Origin: Magnolia sinica
Taxonomy: Eukaryota; Streptophyta; Magnoliopsida; Magnoliales; Magnoliaceae
NCBI RefSeq assembly: GCF_029962835.1
Contig: NC_080584.1
Coordinates: forward strand, 83,728,862-83,792,861
DNA: 64,000 nucleotides
Reading direction: 5' to 3'
Under the pieces are notes generated by a model. That model ran no database searches and was not told the DNA's origin. It saw nothing but the letters and a program-made list of their open reading frames with translations. The position numbers and the translations under genes are program-made. Below are positions 11,280-24,690 of the stretch, one piece after another; position 1 is the stretch's first letter, and each line of letters begins with the position of its first letter.

Positions 11280-12350
11280 ATTTAGTGTACTAGGTCTTAA
11301 CCAATCAGACATTTTGAGAACTGTACAATGTTTGTTTTGTTATTCATCCCTTAAGAATGAAATAAAAATACATATAAAATCTTATTGGGTGCAAAGGAAA
11401 TGAGGATTTGCAAATGATATTGATTTTCTGCTGTTGTATACTCGTTCCTTGCTCATTCTATTGCCTTGGTTAAGGAAATGAGTACAGATTTTGCTGATTG
11501 GTTTCACTTGTGTTAATATCTTGATTGATTTTGGTTAAAAAATGAACTGTGCTTCTCTTAATACGCTGTTTTTCTTGTTGGTTATTCATGTTTTCCCTGA
11601 AATGATTGGATTTTGTTGCAAGCAAGGAGATTTGAGCTGTTTTTTGTCCCCATGAAGAACTGTTGTAGAATCTTGAGTTAGCTCTTCTTCTTCTTCTTCT
11701 TCTCTTTTTTCTAATCGGCAATGAAAATTTCATTTCTCAAAAAGAAAAAGAAAAAGGAGGTACCTATCCATTGAGGCAACTGATAGGACAGCAGAAATGG
11801 ATCGAACATGACCAGTCATAGCATTGTTTACAATACAACCTTCCACCACAATACTGAAAAGAATGGGAAAGAGGATCTCATTTCCTCAGACCCCTGGAAT
11901 TATCGAATGTTCAGTCAAATGTCTAAATGGACTTGAGATCTCTTTGCTTTTTTTCATTATATAGATTTTGGTATAAAACAGTCACCAAACTCATTAGTGT
12001 ACATGTTCATTTAATGTGGACTGGGCAATTTTTGACACCATCAATTGCTTTATCACTCTACCTGATGATTTGACCCACTTGATCACCAAACATCAGGCAC
12101 CCCTGATGATTTTCTCCGATGACCTAGACATGTGACTGTGCGTTGCCTTCGCAAAGCTCTGTAAATATAAGAAAAATTGCATGGCTATCTGCATTCTTAC
12201 AAAGTGCTCTGTAAATACAAGAAAAAAATTTGCATGGTTGTCCTGTTCAAGATGCTATTTTCTGGATACATACAAATGTGATGTAATCAGCAGTTGCAGG
12301 ATTTTTCTTGACATCACAGTGTGACTTTTTCTTCCTTCATCAAACTGATC
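11280..12350. other. CACTA interior, AT-rich, no recognised gene
   Basis: A run of CTT repeats lies at 11684-11702. Small ORFs exist but none resemble a known protein. The text looks intron-like, which would fit captured genomic DNA between exon fragments. Confidence 0.45.
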
Positions 12351-12359
12351 TGAATCCAA

Positions 12360-12987
12360 TTGGTTCATGGAGATCCTGGTCAAGTGTCTTTATTTTCAAG
12401 TTCTTTAGCTTTGCTGTACATTCTGTCTGGAACACTGTTAGGACCTGAACAAAAAAGGCCCTTGTTTGCTTTAAATGAAATGTTTAACCCGGCCTGGATC
12501 CCAAGAAAAATAGCTGGAAAGTTATGGGGATCTTTGAGAGCTACTGTGCTTGCATGTTGTACATGTGAAGCTACAATTCTCTTGATCCTTTGATGTTTGA
12601 TTTTTTAGGGATCCAAGTGTTGCGGTTGTGCATAGAGGTCTGTTTTTTTTTTTTTCATTATATAGCTTTGTATTAAGGGGTTAGTTAGGGCCATCCCCTA
12701 TCTAGGTGTATCTATTTTGTTTCATGAAATATACACGGCAGTGGCAGTGTGGTATTATTATTTATTATCATGACTCCCTTATAAAAATTGAATGTGAATT
12801 TTTTTTTTTCGGTGCTGATGCCTCAAAAATTTTGAATCATAGGTATGAGTTCAAAAGCAACCATGGAGAATGGGTCATCACAGTGAAACCCGATTTAGGT
12901 CCTGGAATATTTGAACGAGTTCCAAATATGTACATTAGTTCCAAATTTGTTAATGCTGCCAGTGCTGCTCGTCTTTTGGTCAGATAA
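12360..12987 (+). other. Possible captured exon fragments, unassigned
   Basis: Two stretches look exon-like by composition. One is about 12360-12593 (contains ALNEMFNPAWIPRKIAGKLW). The other is about 12820-12987 (contains YEFKSNHGEWVITVKPDLGP and NMYISSKFVNAASAARLLVR). Neither was assigned to a family by eye. They precede the SRP54 fragment but do not match SRP54. Confidence 0.35.
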
Positions 12988-13039
12988 AATATGTTTATAT
13001 CTACATAACACTGCTTGTTTCATTTTGTGCTTTCCCTAA

Positions 13040-13365
<326 letters not shown>

Positions 13366-14050
13366 ATATGTTCGTGTGATGTCTGGACATTCTCTGTAGG
13401 TATTTCACACCCTTTTATCATACTTATCTGCAAAATGCACTTATCCACAATGCCTTCAAATTGATTTTGATATATTCTTTGGTGACATCAAGATCTTATA
13501 TATATGACTTTTATCATTTATGCAAAACACGCTTATATATAGTGTTTCCAAATTGATTTTGAAACCCAGCATTGTTTCAAGAAGAACCTTCATTTTGTTT
13601 CATGAATAGAGGATGGACAAGTGATGAGCTTTTTTGTTGTATTAGAAAGAAAATTTGTTAGGAGATGTCTGAGTGAGGCACATGGCATAATTGTGAGTCC
13701 ATCTCTCCATATGTCACGTTGGTTATATATGAAAAGATCATCAACTATCTATCCTGTTTCAATCTAGAAAAAAAAGAAGCAGTATTTGGTCTAGCTGGAT
13801 GTATCTGACTAATAAATTGAACCTTATTGATAAATTGGAAAATTTTTATTTAGTAAATGTTTTCTTGATTTTTTCTTATTCCTTATATTGTTTCCCAGTT
13901 ATATTTGTGTTGGTTTCAGAGTACAGGTAGCAATAGAAAGTGTTGGTCGATTGTGGCTTATAGACAAAGGGATGAGTAACCAACAATACGAATATGGGAG
14001 GCCTTCTCCATGTATCCAGATGCTTTTAGATATAATTATGTTGTTTTTAA
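13366..14050. other. CACTA interior between the SRP54 fragment and the 167-bp repeats
   Basis: AT-rich, intron-like DNA. No feature was recognised. A repeated landmark (CCAAATTGATTTTGA-type near 13455 and 13547) suggests a short diverged duplication. Confidence 0.4.
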
Positions 14051-14555
14051 ATGTATTAGCTCGAAATTGATGGAGTAGACCCGGATGTGCGTCGGAGCTA
14101 CCCGGATGTTTAGCGGGGGTCCCTAGAAGGTGGGAACCGCTGTTATGACCATGATGAAGCTGTCCATTTCCTATGGACAGCATTGGAGTGGCTTGGCCAT
14201 TTGGATAGGCCATGTTTATGTATTTAATACAAATTGATCGAGCAGACCCGGATGTGCGTCGGAGCTATCCGGATGTTGAGCGGGGGTCCCTGGAAGGTGG
14301 GAACCGCTGTTATGACCATGATGAAGCTGTCCATTTCCTATGGACAGCATTGGAGTGGCCTGATCATTTGGACAGGCCATGTTTATGTATTAACTCGAAA
14401 TTGATGGAGCAGACCTGGATGTGCGTCGGAGCTATCCGGAAGAGCGGAGTCCCCCGGAAAGAGGGAACCGCTATTATGACCATGATGAAGCTGTCCATTT
14501 TTTATGGACAGCATTGGAAGGGCCTGGCAATTTGTGTCGGATGGCCGTGTTTATA
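14051..14555. repeat. Three tandem copies of a 167-bp unit
   Basis: ATGTATT(A/T) landmarks begin at 14051, 14218 and 14385, exactly 167 bp apart. Each unit carries CGAAATTGATGGAG-type, GGATGTGCGTCGGAGCTA, GGGAACCGCT(G/A)TTATGACC and TGTCCATTT. The units are GC-richer than their surroundings and differ by scattered substitutions. They directly abut the telomere-like array. Confidence 0.9.
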
Positions 14556-14576
14556 TCTGTATTTGCAGGGACGATA

Positions 14577-17500
14577 CCCTTAACCTAAACCAAAACCTAT
14601 GACCTAAAACCTTAACCTATAACCTAAACCTCAACCTTAACCTAAACCTAAACCTTAACCTAGACCTATAACCTATAGCCTTAACCTAAACCTGTAACCT
14701 ATAGCCTTAACCTAAACCTAAAACCTAAATGTATTCTCAAATCCCTAAACCTAAACTTACACCTAATCCTAATCTCAACTCCCTCACCTAAACCTAAACC
14801 TAAACTTGAAAACCAAAACCTAAACCCGATCCCGAACCCGAACCCGATTTCCTAAACCTAAACCTTAACCTATTCTCAATTCCCTAAACCAATTGCTTAT
14901 AACCTAAACCGAAAGCTAAACTTATACCTTAACCTAAACCTATAACCTATAACCTAAATCAAAACCACGTTTCCCTAAACCTAAACCTAAACCTATAACC
15001 TATAACTTAAATCAAAACCAAACCTAAACCTAAACCTAAACGTATAACCTATAACCTAAACTTAAACCTAAAACCTAATGTATTCCCAAATCCCCAAACC
15101 TAAACCTACACCTAATCCTAATCTAAACTCCCTAACCTAAACCTAAACTTAAACTTGATAACCCAAACCTAAACCCGATCCTGAACCCAAACTCGATTTC
15201 CTAAACCTAAATCTTAACTTATTCTCAATTCCCTAAACCTATTGCTTATAACCTAAACCGAAACCGAAACCAAAACCTATACCTAAACCTAAACCTAAAC
15301 CTAAACCTATAACCTATAGCCTAAACATAAACCTAAAACCTAAATGTATTCTCAAATCATTAAACCTAAATCTGAACCTGAACCTAAACCTTAACCTAGA
15401 CCTATAACCTATAGCCTTAACCTAAACTTGTAACCTATAGCCTTAACCTAAACCTAAAACCTAAAAGTATTCTCAAATCCCTAAACCTAAACCTACACCT
15501 AATCCTAATATCAACTCCCTCACCTAAACCTAAACCTAAACTTGAAAACCAAAACCTAAATCCGATCCCGAACCCGAACCCGATTTCCTAAACCTAAACC
15601 TTAGCCTATTCTCAATTCCCTAAACCAATTGCTTATAACCTAAACCGAAAGCTAAACTTATACCTTAACCTAAACATATAACCTATAACCTAAATCAAAA
15701 CCACCTTTCCCTAAACCTAAACCTAAACCCAAAACCTATAACTTAAATCAAAACCAAAACCAAACCTAAACCTAAACCTATAACCTATAACCTAAACCTA
15801 AACCTAAAACCTAATGTATTCCCAAATCCCCAAACCTAAACCTACACCTAATCCTAATCTAAACTCCCTAACCTAAACCTAAACCTAAACTTGATAACCC
15901 AAACCTAAACCCGATGCTGAACCCAAACCCGATTTCCTAAACCTAAACCTTAACCTATTCTCAATTCCCTAAACCGAAACCAAAACCAAAAGTTATACCT
16001 TAACCCAAACCTAAACCTAAACCTATAACCTATAACCTAAACATAAACCTAAAACCTAGATGTATTCTCAAATCCCTAAAACTAAACCTACACCTAATCC
16101 TAATCTCAACTCCCTAACCTAAACCTAAATCCAGGAACCCGAACCCGATTTCCTAAACCTAAACCTTAACCTATTCTCAATTCCCTAAACCAATTGCTTA
16201 TAACCTAAACCGAAAGCTAAACTTATACCTTAACCTAAACCTATAACTTATAACCTAAACATAACCTAAAACCTAAATGTATTCTCAAATCCCTAAACCT
16301 AAACCTACACCTAATCCTAATATCGACTCCCTAACCTAAACCTAAACCTAAACTTGAAAACTCAAACCTAAACCCAATCCCGAACCCGAACCCGATTTCC
16401 TAAACCTAAACCTTAACCTATTTTCAATTCTCTAAACCTATAGCTTAAACTTAAACCTAAAACTTAACCTAAACCTTAACCTAAAGCTATAACCTATAGC
16501 ATAAATCTAAACCTAAACCTAAACCTCTAACCTGTAACCTATAACCTAAACCTAAACCTAAAACCTAAATGTATTCTCAAATCCTTAAACCTAAACCCAA
16601 ACCTTAACCTAAACCTATAACATATAGCCTTAACCTAAACATGTAACCTATAACCTAAGCCTAAACCTAAAACCTAAATGTATTCTCAAATCCCTAAACC
16701 TAAACCTAAACCTAAACTTGAAAACTCAAACCTAAAACCGATCCCGAACCCGAACCCGATTTCCTAAACCTAAACCTTAACCTATTCTCAATTCTCTAAA
16801 CCTATAGCTTATAACCTAAACTTAAACCTAAACCTAAAACTTAACCTAAACCTTAACCTAAACCTATAACCTATAGCATAAACCTAAACCTAAACCTAAA
16901 CCTCTAACCCGTAACATATAACTTAAACCTAAACCTAAAACCTAAATGTATTCTCAAATCTTTAAACCTAAACCCAGACCTTAACCTAAAACCTAACCTA
17001 AACCTATAACCTATAGCCTTAACCTAAACATGTAACCTATAACCTAAACCTAAACCTAAAACCTAAATGTATTCTCAAATCCCTAAACCTAAACCTATAC
17101 CGAATCCTAATCTCAACTCCCTAACCTAAACCTAAACCTAAACTTGAAAACTCAAACCTAAACCCGATCCCGAACTCGAAACCGAACCCGATTTCCTAAA
17201 CCTAAACCTTAACCTATTCTCAATTCCCTAAACCTATAGCTTATAACCTAAACTTAAACCTAAACATAAACATTAACTTAAACCTTAACCTAAACCTATA
17301 ACCTATAACCTAAATATAAACCTAAACCTAAACCTGTAACCTATAACCTAAACCTAAGCCTAAAACCTAAATGTATTCTCAAATCCTTAAACCTAAATCT
17401 AAACCTTAACCTAAACCTTAACCTAAACCTATAACCTATAGCCTTGACCTTAACCTATAACCTATAACCTAAACATAAACCTAAAACCTAAATGTATTCT

Positions 17501-20310
17501 CAAATCCCCAAACCTAAACCTACACCTAATCCTAATCTCAACTCCCTAACCTAAACCTAAACCTAAACTTGAAAACTCAAATCTAAACCCGATTTCTTAA
17601 ACCTAAACTTTAACTTATTCTCAATTCCCTAAACCTATAGCTTATAACCTAACCTTAAACCTAAACCTTAACCTAAACCTATAACCTATAGCATAAACAT
17701 ACACCTAAACCTAAACCTGTAACCTATAACCTAAACCTAAACCCAAAACCTAGATGTATTCTCAAATCCTTAAACCTAAATCTAAACCTTAACCTAAACC
17801 TTAACCTAAACCTATAACCTATAGCCTTAACCTAAACCTGTAACCTATAACCTAAATAAAAACCTAAAACCTAAATGTATTCTCAAATCCCTAAACCTAA
17901 ACCTACACCTAATCCTAATCTCAACTCCCTAACCTAAACCTAAACCTAAACTTGAAAACTCAAACCTAAACCCGATCCCGAACCCCAACCCGATTTCCTA
18001 AACCTAAACCTTAACCTATTCTCAATTCCCTAAACCTATAGCTTAAAACCTAAACTTAAACCTAAACCTTAACCTAAACCTTAACCTAAACCTATAACCT
18101 ATAGCATAAACCTAAACCTGTAACCTATAACCTAAACCAAAACCCAAAACCTAAATGTATTCTCAAATCCTTAGACCTAAATCTAAACCTTAACCTAAAC
18201 CTATAACCTATAACCTTAACCGAAACCAATACCTATGACCTAAATATAAATCTAAAATCTAAATGTATTCTCAAATCCCTAAACCTAAACCTACACCTAG
18301 TCCTAATCTCAACTCCCTAATCTAAACTTAAACCTAAACTTGAAAACCAAAACCTAAACCTGATCCCGAACCCGAACCTGATTTCCTAAACCTAAACCTT
18401 AACCTATTCTCAATTTCCTAAACCTATAGCTTATAACCTAAACTTAAACCTAAACATAAACCTTAATCTAAACCTATAACCTATAGCCTTAACCTAAACC
18501 TGTAACCTATAACCTAAATATAAACCTAAAACCTAAATGTATTCTCAAATCCCTAAACTTAAACCTACACCTAATCCTAATCTCAACTCCCTAACCTAAA
18601 CCTAAACCTAAACCCGATCCCGAACCCGAACCCGATTTCCTAAACCTAAACCTTAACCTAAACCTATAACCTATAGCATAAACCTAAACCTAGACCTAAA
18701 CCTGTAACCTATAACCTAAACCTAAACCTAAAACCTAAATGTATTCTCAAATCCTTAAACCTAAACCTAAACCTTAACCTAAACCTATAACCTATAGCCT
18801 TAACCTAAACATGTAACCTATAACCTAAACCTAAACCTAAAACCTAAATGTATTCTCAAATCCCTAGACCTAAACCTATACCTAATCCTAATCTCAACTC
18901 CCTAACCTAAACTTAAACCTAAACTTGAAAATTCAAACCTAAACCTGATCCCGAACCCGAACCCGATTTCCTAAACCTAAACCTAAACCTTAAGCTATTC
19001 TCAATTCCCTAAACCCATTGCTTATAACCTAAACCGAAACCTAAACCTATACCTAAACCTAAATCTAAAACCTAAAACCTAAATGTATTCTCAAATCCCT
19101 AAACCTAAACCTACACCTAATCCTAATCTCAACTCCCTAACCTAAACCTAAACCTAAACTTAAAAACTCAAACCTAAACCTGATCCCGAACCCCAACCCG
19201 ATTTCCTAAACCTAAACCTTAATGTATTCTCAAATCCTTAAATTTAAACTTACACCTAATCCTAATCTCAACTCCCTAACCTAAACCTAAACCTAAACTT
19301 GAAAACCAAAACCTAAACCCGATCCCGAACCCGAACCCGATTTCCTAAACCTAAACCTTAACCTATTCTCAATTTCCTAAACCTAAACCTAAACCTAAAC
19401 ATAAAACCTAAATGTATTCTTGAATCCTTAAACCTAAACCCACACCTAATCCTAATCTCAACTCCCTAACCTAAACCTAAACCTAAACTTGAAAACCCAA
19501 ACCTAAATCCGATCTCGAACCCAAACCCGATTTCCTAAACCTAAAACTTAACCTATTCTCAATAATTCCCTAAACCTTTTATCTTGTAACCTAAACCTAA
19601 GCCTAAAGCTATACCTAAACCTATAACTTAAACCTAAACCTAAAACCTATTGCTTATAAGCTAAACCTAAACCTAAACCTAAACCTTAACCTAAACCTAA
19701 ATGTATTCTCAAATCCCTAAACCTAAACCTACATCTAATCCTAATCTCAACTCCCTAATCCAAACCTCAACCCGATCCCGAACCCGAACCCAATTTCCTA
19801 AACCTAAACCTTAACCTATAACCTAACATAAATCTAAACCTATTAATTGCACTTATAACCTAAACCTATAACCTAAACCTATAACCTAAAACCTAAACCT
19901 AAACCTAAAATCAAAATGTATTTTTAAATCCTTGAACCTAAACCTACACCTAATCCTAATCTCAACTCCCTAACCTAAACTTAAACCTAAACTTGATAAC
20001 CCAAACCTAAACCCGATCCCGAACTCGGACCCGATTTCCTAAACCTAAACCTTAACCTTAACCTATTCTCAATTCCCTAAAGCTATAACCTATATACTAA
20101 AACCTATAACTAAAACCTAAACCTTAACCTAAACCTATAATCTAAGCCTAAACCTTAACCTAAACCTAAACCAAAACCTATAACCTAAACCTTAACCTAT
20201 AACCTATAACCTAAATTTATAACCTATGACCTAAAACCTAATCCTAAACCTAAACCTAAACCTAAACCTAAAACCTAACACCTAAAACCTAAAACCTAAA
20301 CCTAAACCTA
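14577..20310. repeat. 5.7-kb telomere-like CCTAAA/CCCTAAA array with higher-order structure
   Basis: The + strand is an almost unbroken run of CCTAAA, CCCTAAA, CCTTAA and CCTATAA-type words, and G is rare. A landmark ATGTATTCTCAAATCC recurs about two dozen times (for example near 14728, 15343, 16276, 16569, 17067, 17873, 18535, 19080). It alternates with a second landmark around CCCGAACCCGATTTCC. Together they define irregular composite units of roughly 100-350 bp. The plant telomere repeat is CCCTAAA; most units here are the 6-mer CCTAAA, so this is a degenerate, reorganised relative and not a chromosome end. It lies wholly inside the CACTA. Confidence 0.93.
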
Positions 20311-20771
20311 TTTTAATGATCAGTTTTATTTTTAATAAGTGCTCATTTTTTTGGAAGGAGTTTATGCAATTCTTCATGATTCTGAATTATAATGTTTTGT
20401 TGGTTAATTTTTTTTTTTTCAGGTGAAAGACAGAGAAAATTGTTGCTGATTTTTTCTTTTTTAATTTATGATGTTAAACTTATATGTATTTATGTGTGGA
20501 TGAATGTAATGTGGATAAGATTGCTTGTGTTTGGATGGATGTAGTTTATGTTTGGATGAATGTAGTTTATGTTGGATTTACGTAGTTTGGGTTTAGATGG
20601 ATGTAGTTTATGTTTGGATGAATGTAGTTTATGCTGGATTTACGTAGTTTAGGTTTAGATGGATGTGAATGTGAATATGATGAAATATATTATATAACAG
20701 GTGTATATCAGGAAATATGATGATGTAACAGGTGTATATCAGGAAGAATATGATGATGTAACAGGTGTATA
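20311..20771. repeat. CACTA interior with ~64-bp tandem repeats
   Basis: From about 20530 to 20670 the text GGATG(T/A)AGTTTATG ... GGATTTACGTAGTTT(G/A)GG repeats with a period near 64 bp. GATGTAACAGGTGTATAT repeats follow to 20770. No gene was recognised. Confidence 0.65.
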
Positions 20772-21305
20772 TTGACCCTCTTATAAGGGACGGTCCATGA
20801 CAGTCCTTTTTAAGGACGGTCCATGACCGTCCTTTTAAAGGACGGTCTGTGGCCGTCCTTTGAAGGCCCATAAGAGACGGACCATGACAGTCCTTTTAAA
20901 GGACGGTCTGTAGCCGTCCTTTGAAGGCCCATAAGAGACGGACCATGACAGTCCTTTTTAAGGACGGTCCATAACCGTCCTTTTAAAGGACGGTCTGTGG
21001 CCGTCCTTTGAAGGCCCATAAGAGACGGACCATGACAGTCCTTTTTAAGGACGGTCTGTGGCCGTCCTTTAAAGGCTCATAAGAGACTGTCCCAGACCGT
21101 CCTTTTTAAGGACGGTTTACGACCGTCCTTTTTTGGGACGGTCCATGACCGTCCTTTTTTCGTCAATAAAAATGACGGTTTTCAACCGTCCTTTAAGTAA
21201 TACGACACGTCAAAATTTGACGGCCCTTGCGACGGTCCAGGACCGTCCTTTTTGGTTATTTGAGACGGTTTTGGACCGTCCTTTTTTCGCAGTTTTGGCG
21301 TAGTG
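20772..21305. repeat. Right subterminal repeat array of the CACTA
   Basis: Dense AAGGACGGTC / GACCGTCCTTTT units, many as inverted pairs, are embedded in larger copies containing GAAGGCCCATAAGAGACGG. The array ends in CGCAGTTTTGGCGTAGTG. The words differ in detail from the left array (AAGGACGG versus AGAGACGG). Confidence 0.88.
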
Positions 21306-21336
21306 GTCACCACCTTAAGAACTGGAGCATCTGCAA

Positions 21337-21340
21337 GTAA

Positions 21341-21397
<57 letters not shown>
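21337..21397. repeat. (CT)n(GT)n microsatellite in an SCPL intron
   Basis: (CT)n at about 21341-21354 is followed by (GT)n to 21396, directly after the exon B donor site. Confidence 0.9.
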
Positions 21398-21398
<1 letters not shown>

Positions 21399-21399
21399 G

Positions 21400-21742
21400 A
21401 ATGCTCTCATCCAACCGGTTGGACGAAAAGTTACTAGCCACCCAGTGGACATGCTACATCCAAACCACCCAATAGTTTGGCCCCACCATGAGGAATCCCA
21501 TGTGGATGAATCAACCACATCCACTCATAAGGTGTACGGTTTTGTATCGTGTTATTTATCAGTGGCAATGCATTATTTTATATGGTGTGGCTCACCTGAG
21601 GAATGGATGGTGCTGATTTTTACAGAAGTTGGTGGGGCCTATTAGATGAGGTGGATGTTGCACCCACATGATAGGTTAGAAGTTTCCCATTGGGTGGACA
21701 GTAATTATTCGTCTAACCGGCTAGATGTGAGCATCTCTCTCT
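21400..21742. mobile_element. TIR MITE in the SCPL intron
   Basis: The left arm (CATCCAACCGGTTGGACG ... GCCACCCAGTGGACATG) is mirrored by the right arm (CATTGGGTGGACAG ... CGTCTAACCGGCTAGATG). The element is about 340 bp, between exons B and C. Confidence 0.7.
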
Positions 21743-22124
21743 ATATAAAGGACAGAATTTCAAGGGGTGTCCGTGTCATGATCTTGGATGCAGTGATGAA
21801 ATATTTCATGGGTGGGCGGATTCTAAGCCATCTGTTCTGCCAATATACAAGAAGCTTATTGCAGCAGGACTTCGAATATGGGTCTACAGGTAAACATGAA
21901 CCTTAATACATTACAAGGCTTAAGCTTTAAGTGCACCCATGTGCTTTTAGACCTAGTTCTAAAACTCACTGACTCGATTTGAAACTTGGTCGAGTTAACT
22001 CAACCCAAATCGCTGGAAAACTCAGAACTGTAACTGACTCGACGTTGACTCAGAAAGAATCGATGAGTTGACTTGTGACCTGACTTTTGGAAAAAGGAAG
22101 TTGATGCTTTGATGTAGAGCGGGT

Positions 22125-22865
22125 CGCGGATAGTTTCATGGCCAAGATGGATCAGAAAAGGCCCAGTCGACAACAGAAGTGATCCGGGCCGTCGAACCTT
22201 AGATCGGGCGTATCTTGCAATCCGGAATGAGTTATCTGACGTAAAATATATGATTTTGGAGTAGAACGAGCTACTTTAGCCAACCAACCCACTATGCATG
22301 GTTGCGCAGCCCAGAATTGCGAAAAACCCCTAGATCGACGGTCGTTTCCCTCTTTTAATTTCGTTTTTACTATAAATAGTAAGTTTTAGTTTGATTATAA
22401 CTCTTCATCCGTCGGGCTTTAGGAGTTGCGCCCAACGTGAAAAGAGCTTAGAATAATTAGGAGAACGGTTTGGTGAAGCCAAATAGGACACTTACTATTT
22501 TTGGCCGAAAAACTTGCCCACTAGTAGACATCACAACCGTTTATAAATAGTAAGTTTACTATTTATAGTAAGTTGCGAATTCTAAGAGTTTTAGTTGTTG
22601 TTTGATTCTGATTTCTTTCCCATTACTTGGTACCCTTATCTAAAGGGTTGTGAACTCGTTTTTATTCATTCATTAATCAAATTCGAATTTATTAGAATTT
22701 ATTCTATTTCCTGCTTTCTTTCCTTGTGGGTTCGAGAAGTCTCTGTGAGGAATCCAGAGAAGTTCCGTGGATTTGGAATAGTTATCCTCTTGAGGAAGAC
22801 AATGCTCGACCTCACATCCTCCCCTGCGTCATGCTTCTAGCCACCACACCAATTGAGTTGTTGCT
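22125..22865 (+). repeat. Dispersed repeat (possible solo LTR), inverted partner of 2880-3480
   Basis: The block begins TGTAGAGCGGGTCGCGG and ends near CCTGCGTCATGCTTC. It contains repeated TATAAATAGTAAG elements. The partner on the other side of the CACTA is in the opposite orientation. It lies in the intron between SCPL exons C and D. Confidence 0.6.
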
Positions 22866-24690
22866 GCTTTAGCTTCTGTTTCTTTATTACTTGTTTGAAA
22901 AATCCCATATGAAATGTTTATTATCCATCTTAATAATTTATTATTATTATTTATATAGTAATTAAATATTGAGTCTTTGAGTCAACTTGGCCCGTCTCAA
23001 TTGACTTGAGTCGAGTTTTTGGGTTTTTGAACTGTTCTTTCGGATACTTGAACAGTATAATCATTAATCTGGACCCACCTGCATTTCATGGGCCACCTTG
23101 AAAGTATCCTAGAGACAAGAGGATTCCAACCTTTAGAACTTTGGCCTTCTCTTTTATTTGGGGTGATTTTCTAAGTCTGGATGGAACAGTATTAAAGATG
23201 AGCATTGACCACATTTACTTCACCTTATCTCTAACTCTATTTTTAATTAAAACCGTATTATTTCTTCTTCTTTTTTTTTTTTCTCTCTTTTGCTCTTTTT
23301 AATAGCATAGATCAAAGGATTAGATTTTGCTATTGTATTCTATAAATACTATTGTACACTGTAAATAAAATTAATTTCAAATACGAAATTCAATCTTTAC
23401 AAGCAGTTATACTCATTTCATCAACATGGTTCTCTTGAACTAGAGACTAACCAAGGTGGACTCCATCGAATGGATTATTTATATGGATGGTCAGACCTTT
23501 GCCTGTTTTAAATGATACAGACGATCCAATTCTTTGGGCTGCGATTGGATGGTAAGGATACTTGATCCGAGCGGATTTTTTGCTGTTGCCCATGAAGACT
23601 TTGTAAAAAGCTAGTGGACGTCCGGATCTATTGTAGGACAACCCACCTCGCTAAAACCATGGGGGTGCACCTAAAAACTTAAGTTACAACAGGATTCACT
23701 TGACCATCCATCTTATTTCCATACAACTATATGCATAGTAAGATAGAAACTTGTATTGATTTATGAGATTTGTTGGTCAGTGGAGATACAGATGGAAGAG
23801 TTCCTGTGTTATCTACAAGGTACAGTTTGCGTGATCTTCTTGGAAATTATACAGATTAATGTATTTCTGTATAATGTGAAAATCGAAAATTGCAAAATAA
23901 TTAGAAATTAGGACAGGCTGAAGCACGTCTGAAACGCTGTCCTTAAAGCGTTATTTGCCCCTACTTAAGTGAATTGAGTATGCTGATAGGTTATAGGCAA
24001 ACAGCTTCTAGGATACGACGAGTCTGGAGTGGGTCTGCGTTCAGCAAACACGAAGGCCCACTAAATAGAACTCAATTACACACTTTCTGGCAGTATTACA
24101 GTGTAAAGAAAAAAATTCCAAGAGAAGAAGAAAAGAAGAGAAAAAATAGTTTCAACTTCTGCACAGGTCAGTTCAAATCTTCAGCCACTGGTTCAGTTGA
24201 ACCGTCCTAAACCACACCGCTGGTCTGTTCTTCAAGCTTAGGTTTAAGCCTTGCTACGTTGCTGGAAACACTAAAATATATGAGTGGAGAGAGGCTGGCT
24301 CTCTTAGTTCGTATGGGTTTGCTGGAGTGAGTTGAGATGGATTGGAAACCCATCCAGGTCCTCCTTTTATATGCTATGGTGTAAGACTTGTGTTCTAGTC
24401 CGTACCGTTTCGTATGCTTCCGCAATCCTACCAGTCAAATTCCAGCAACCTTCGCACCGTATCCGACATTTGCGCGCGATCCTAAGCCAGGTCCCGCACA
24501 CCGATGTCGGCTCGATCCGAAACTTGTATCATAGCGACCGCGTCGTCGCCGCGGTTCCAATGCCGTGACTTGCGCACCGAACCGATACCCAGGCTAGGAG
24601 ATGTAGGCCAGCGTTTGTTTCGAAGAAATGTCGCGCGTTGCAAATATCGAGGGAATCTCTATGATATGTCTAATCAATCAATGTCAAGTA
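22866..24690. other. SCPL intron/flank; no further gene recognised
   Basis: Apart from exon D (about 23781-23834), no coding feature was recognised. The segment 24340-24660 is GC-richer (ACCGCGTCGTCGCCGCGG) and resembles the edge of a retroelement, but no motif identifies it. Confidence 0.4.

Noticed and set aside
14577..20310. A true chromosome end
   Set aside because: Unique CACTA sequence and host gene exons lie on both sides, and the units are degenerate with phased landmarks, so this is interstitial.
14577..20310. CRISPR-like array
   Set aside because: Repeats are telomere-like without uniform spacers, and the sequence is a plant nuclear genome.
20629..21019. Repetitive ORFs encoding 'MGLQRTATDRP' units
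   Set aside because: They are translations of the CACTA right subterminal GACGGTC repeats.
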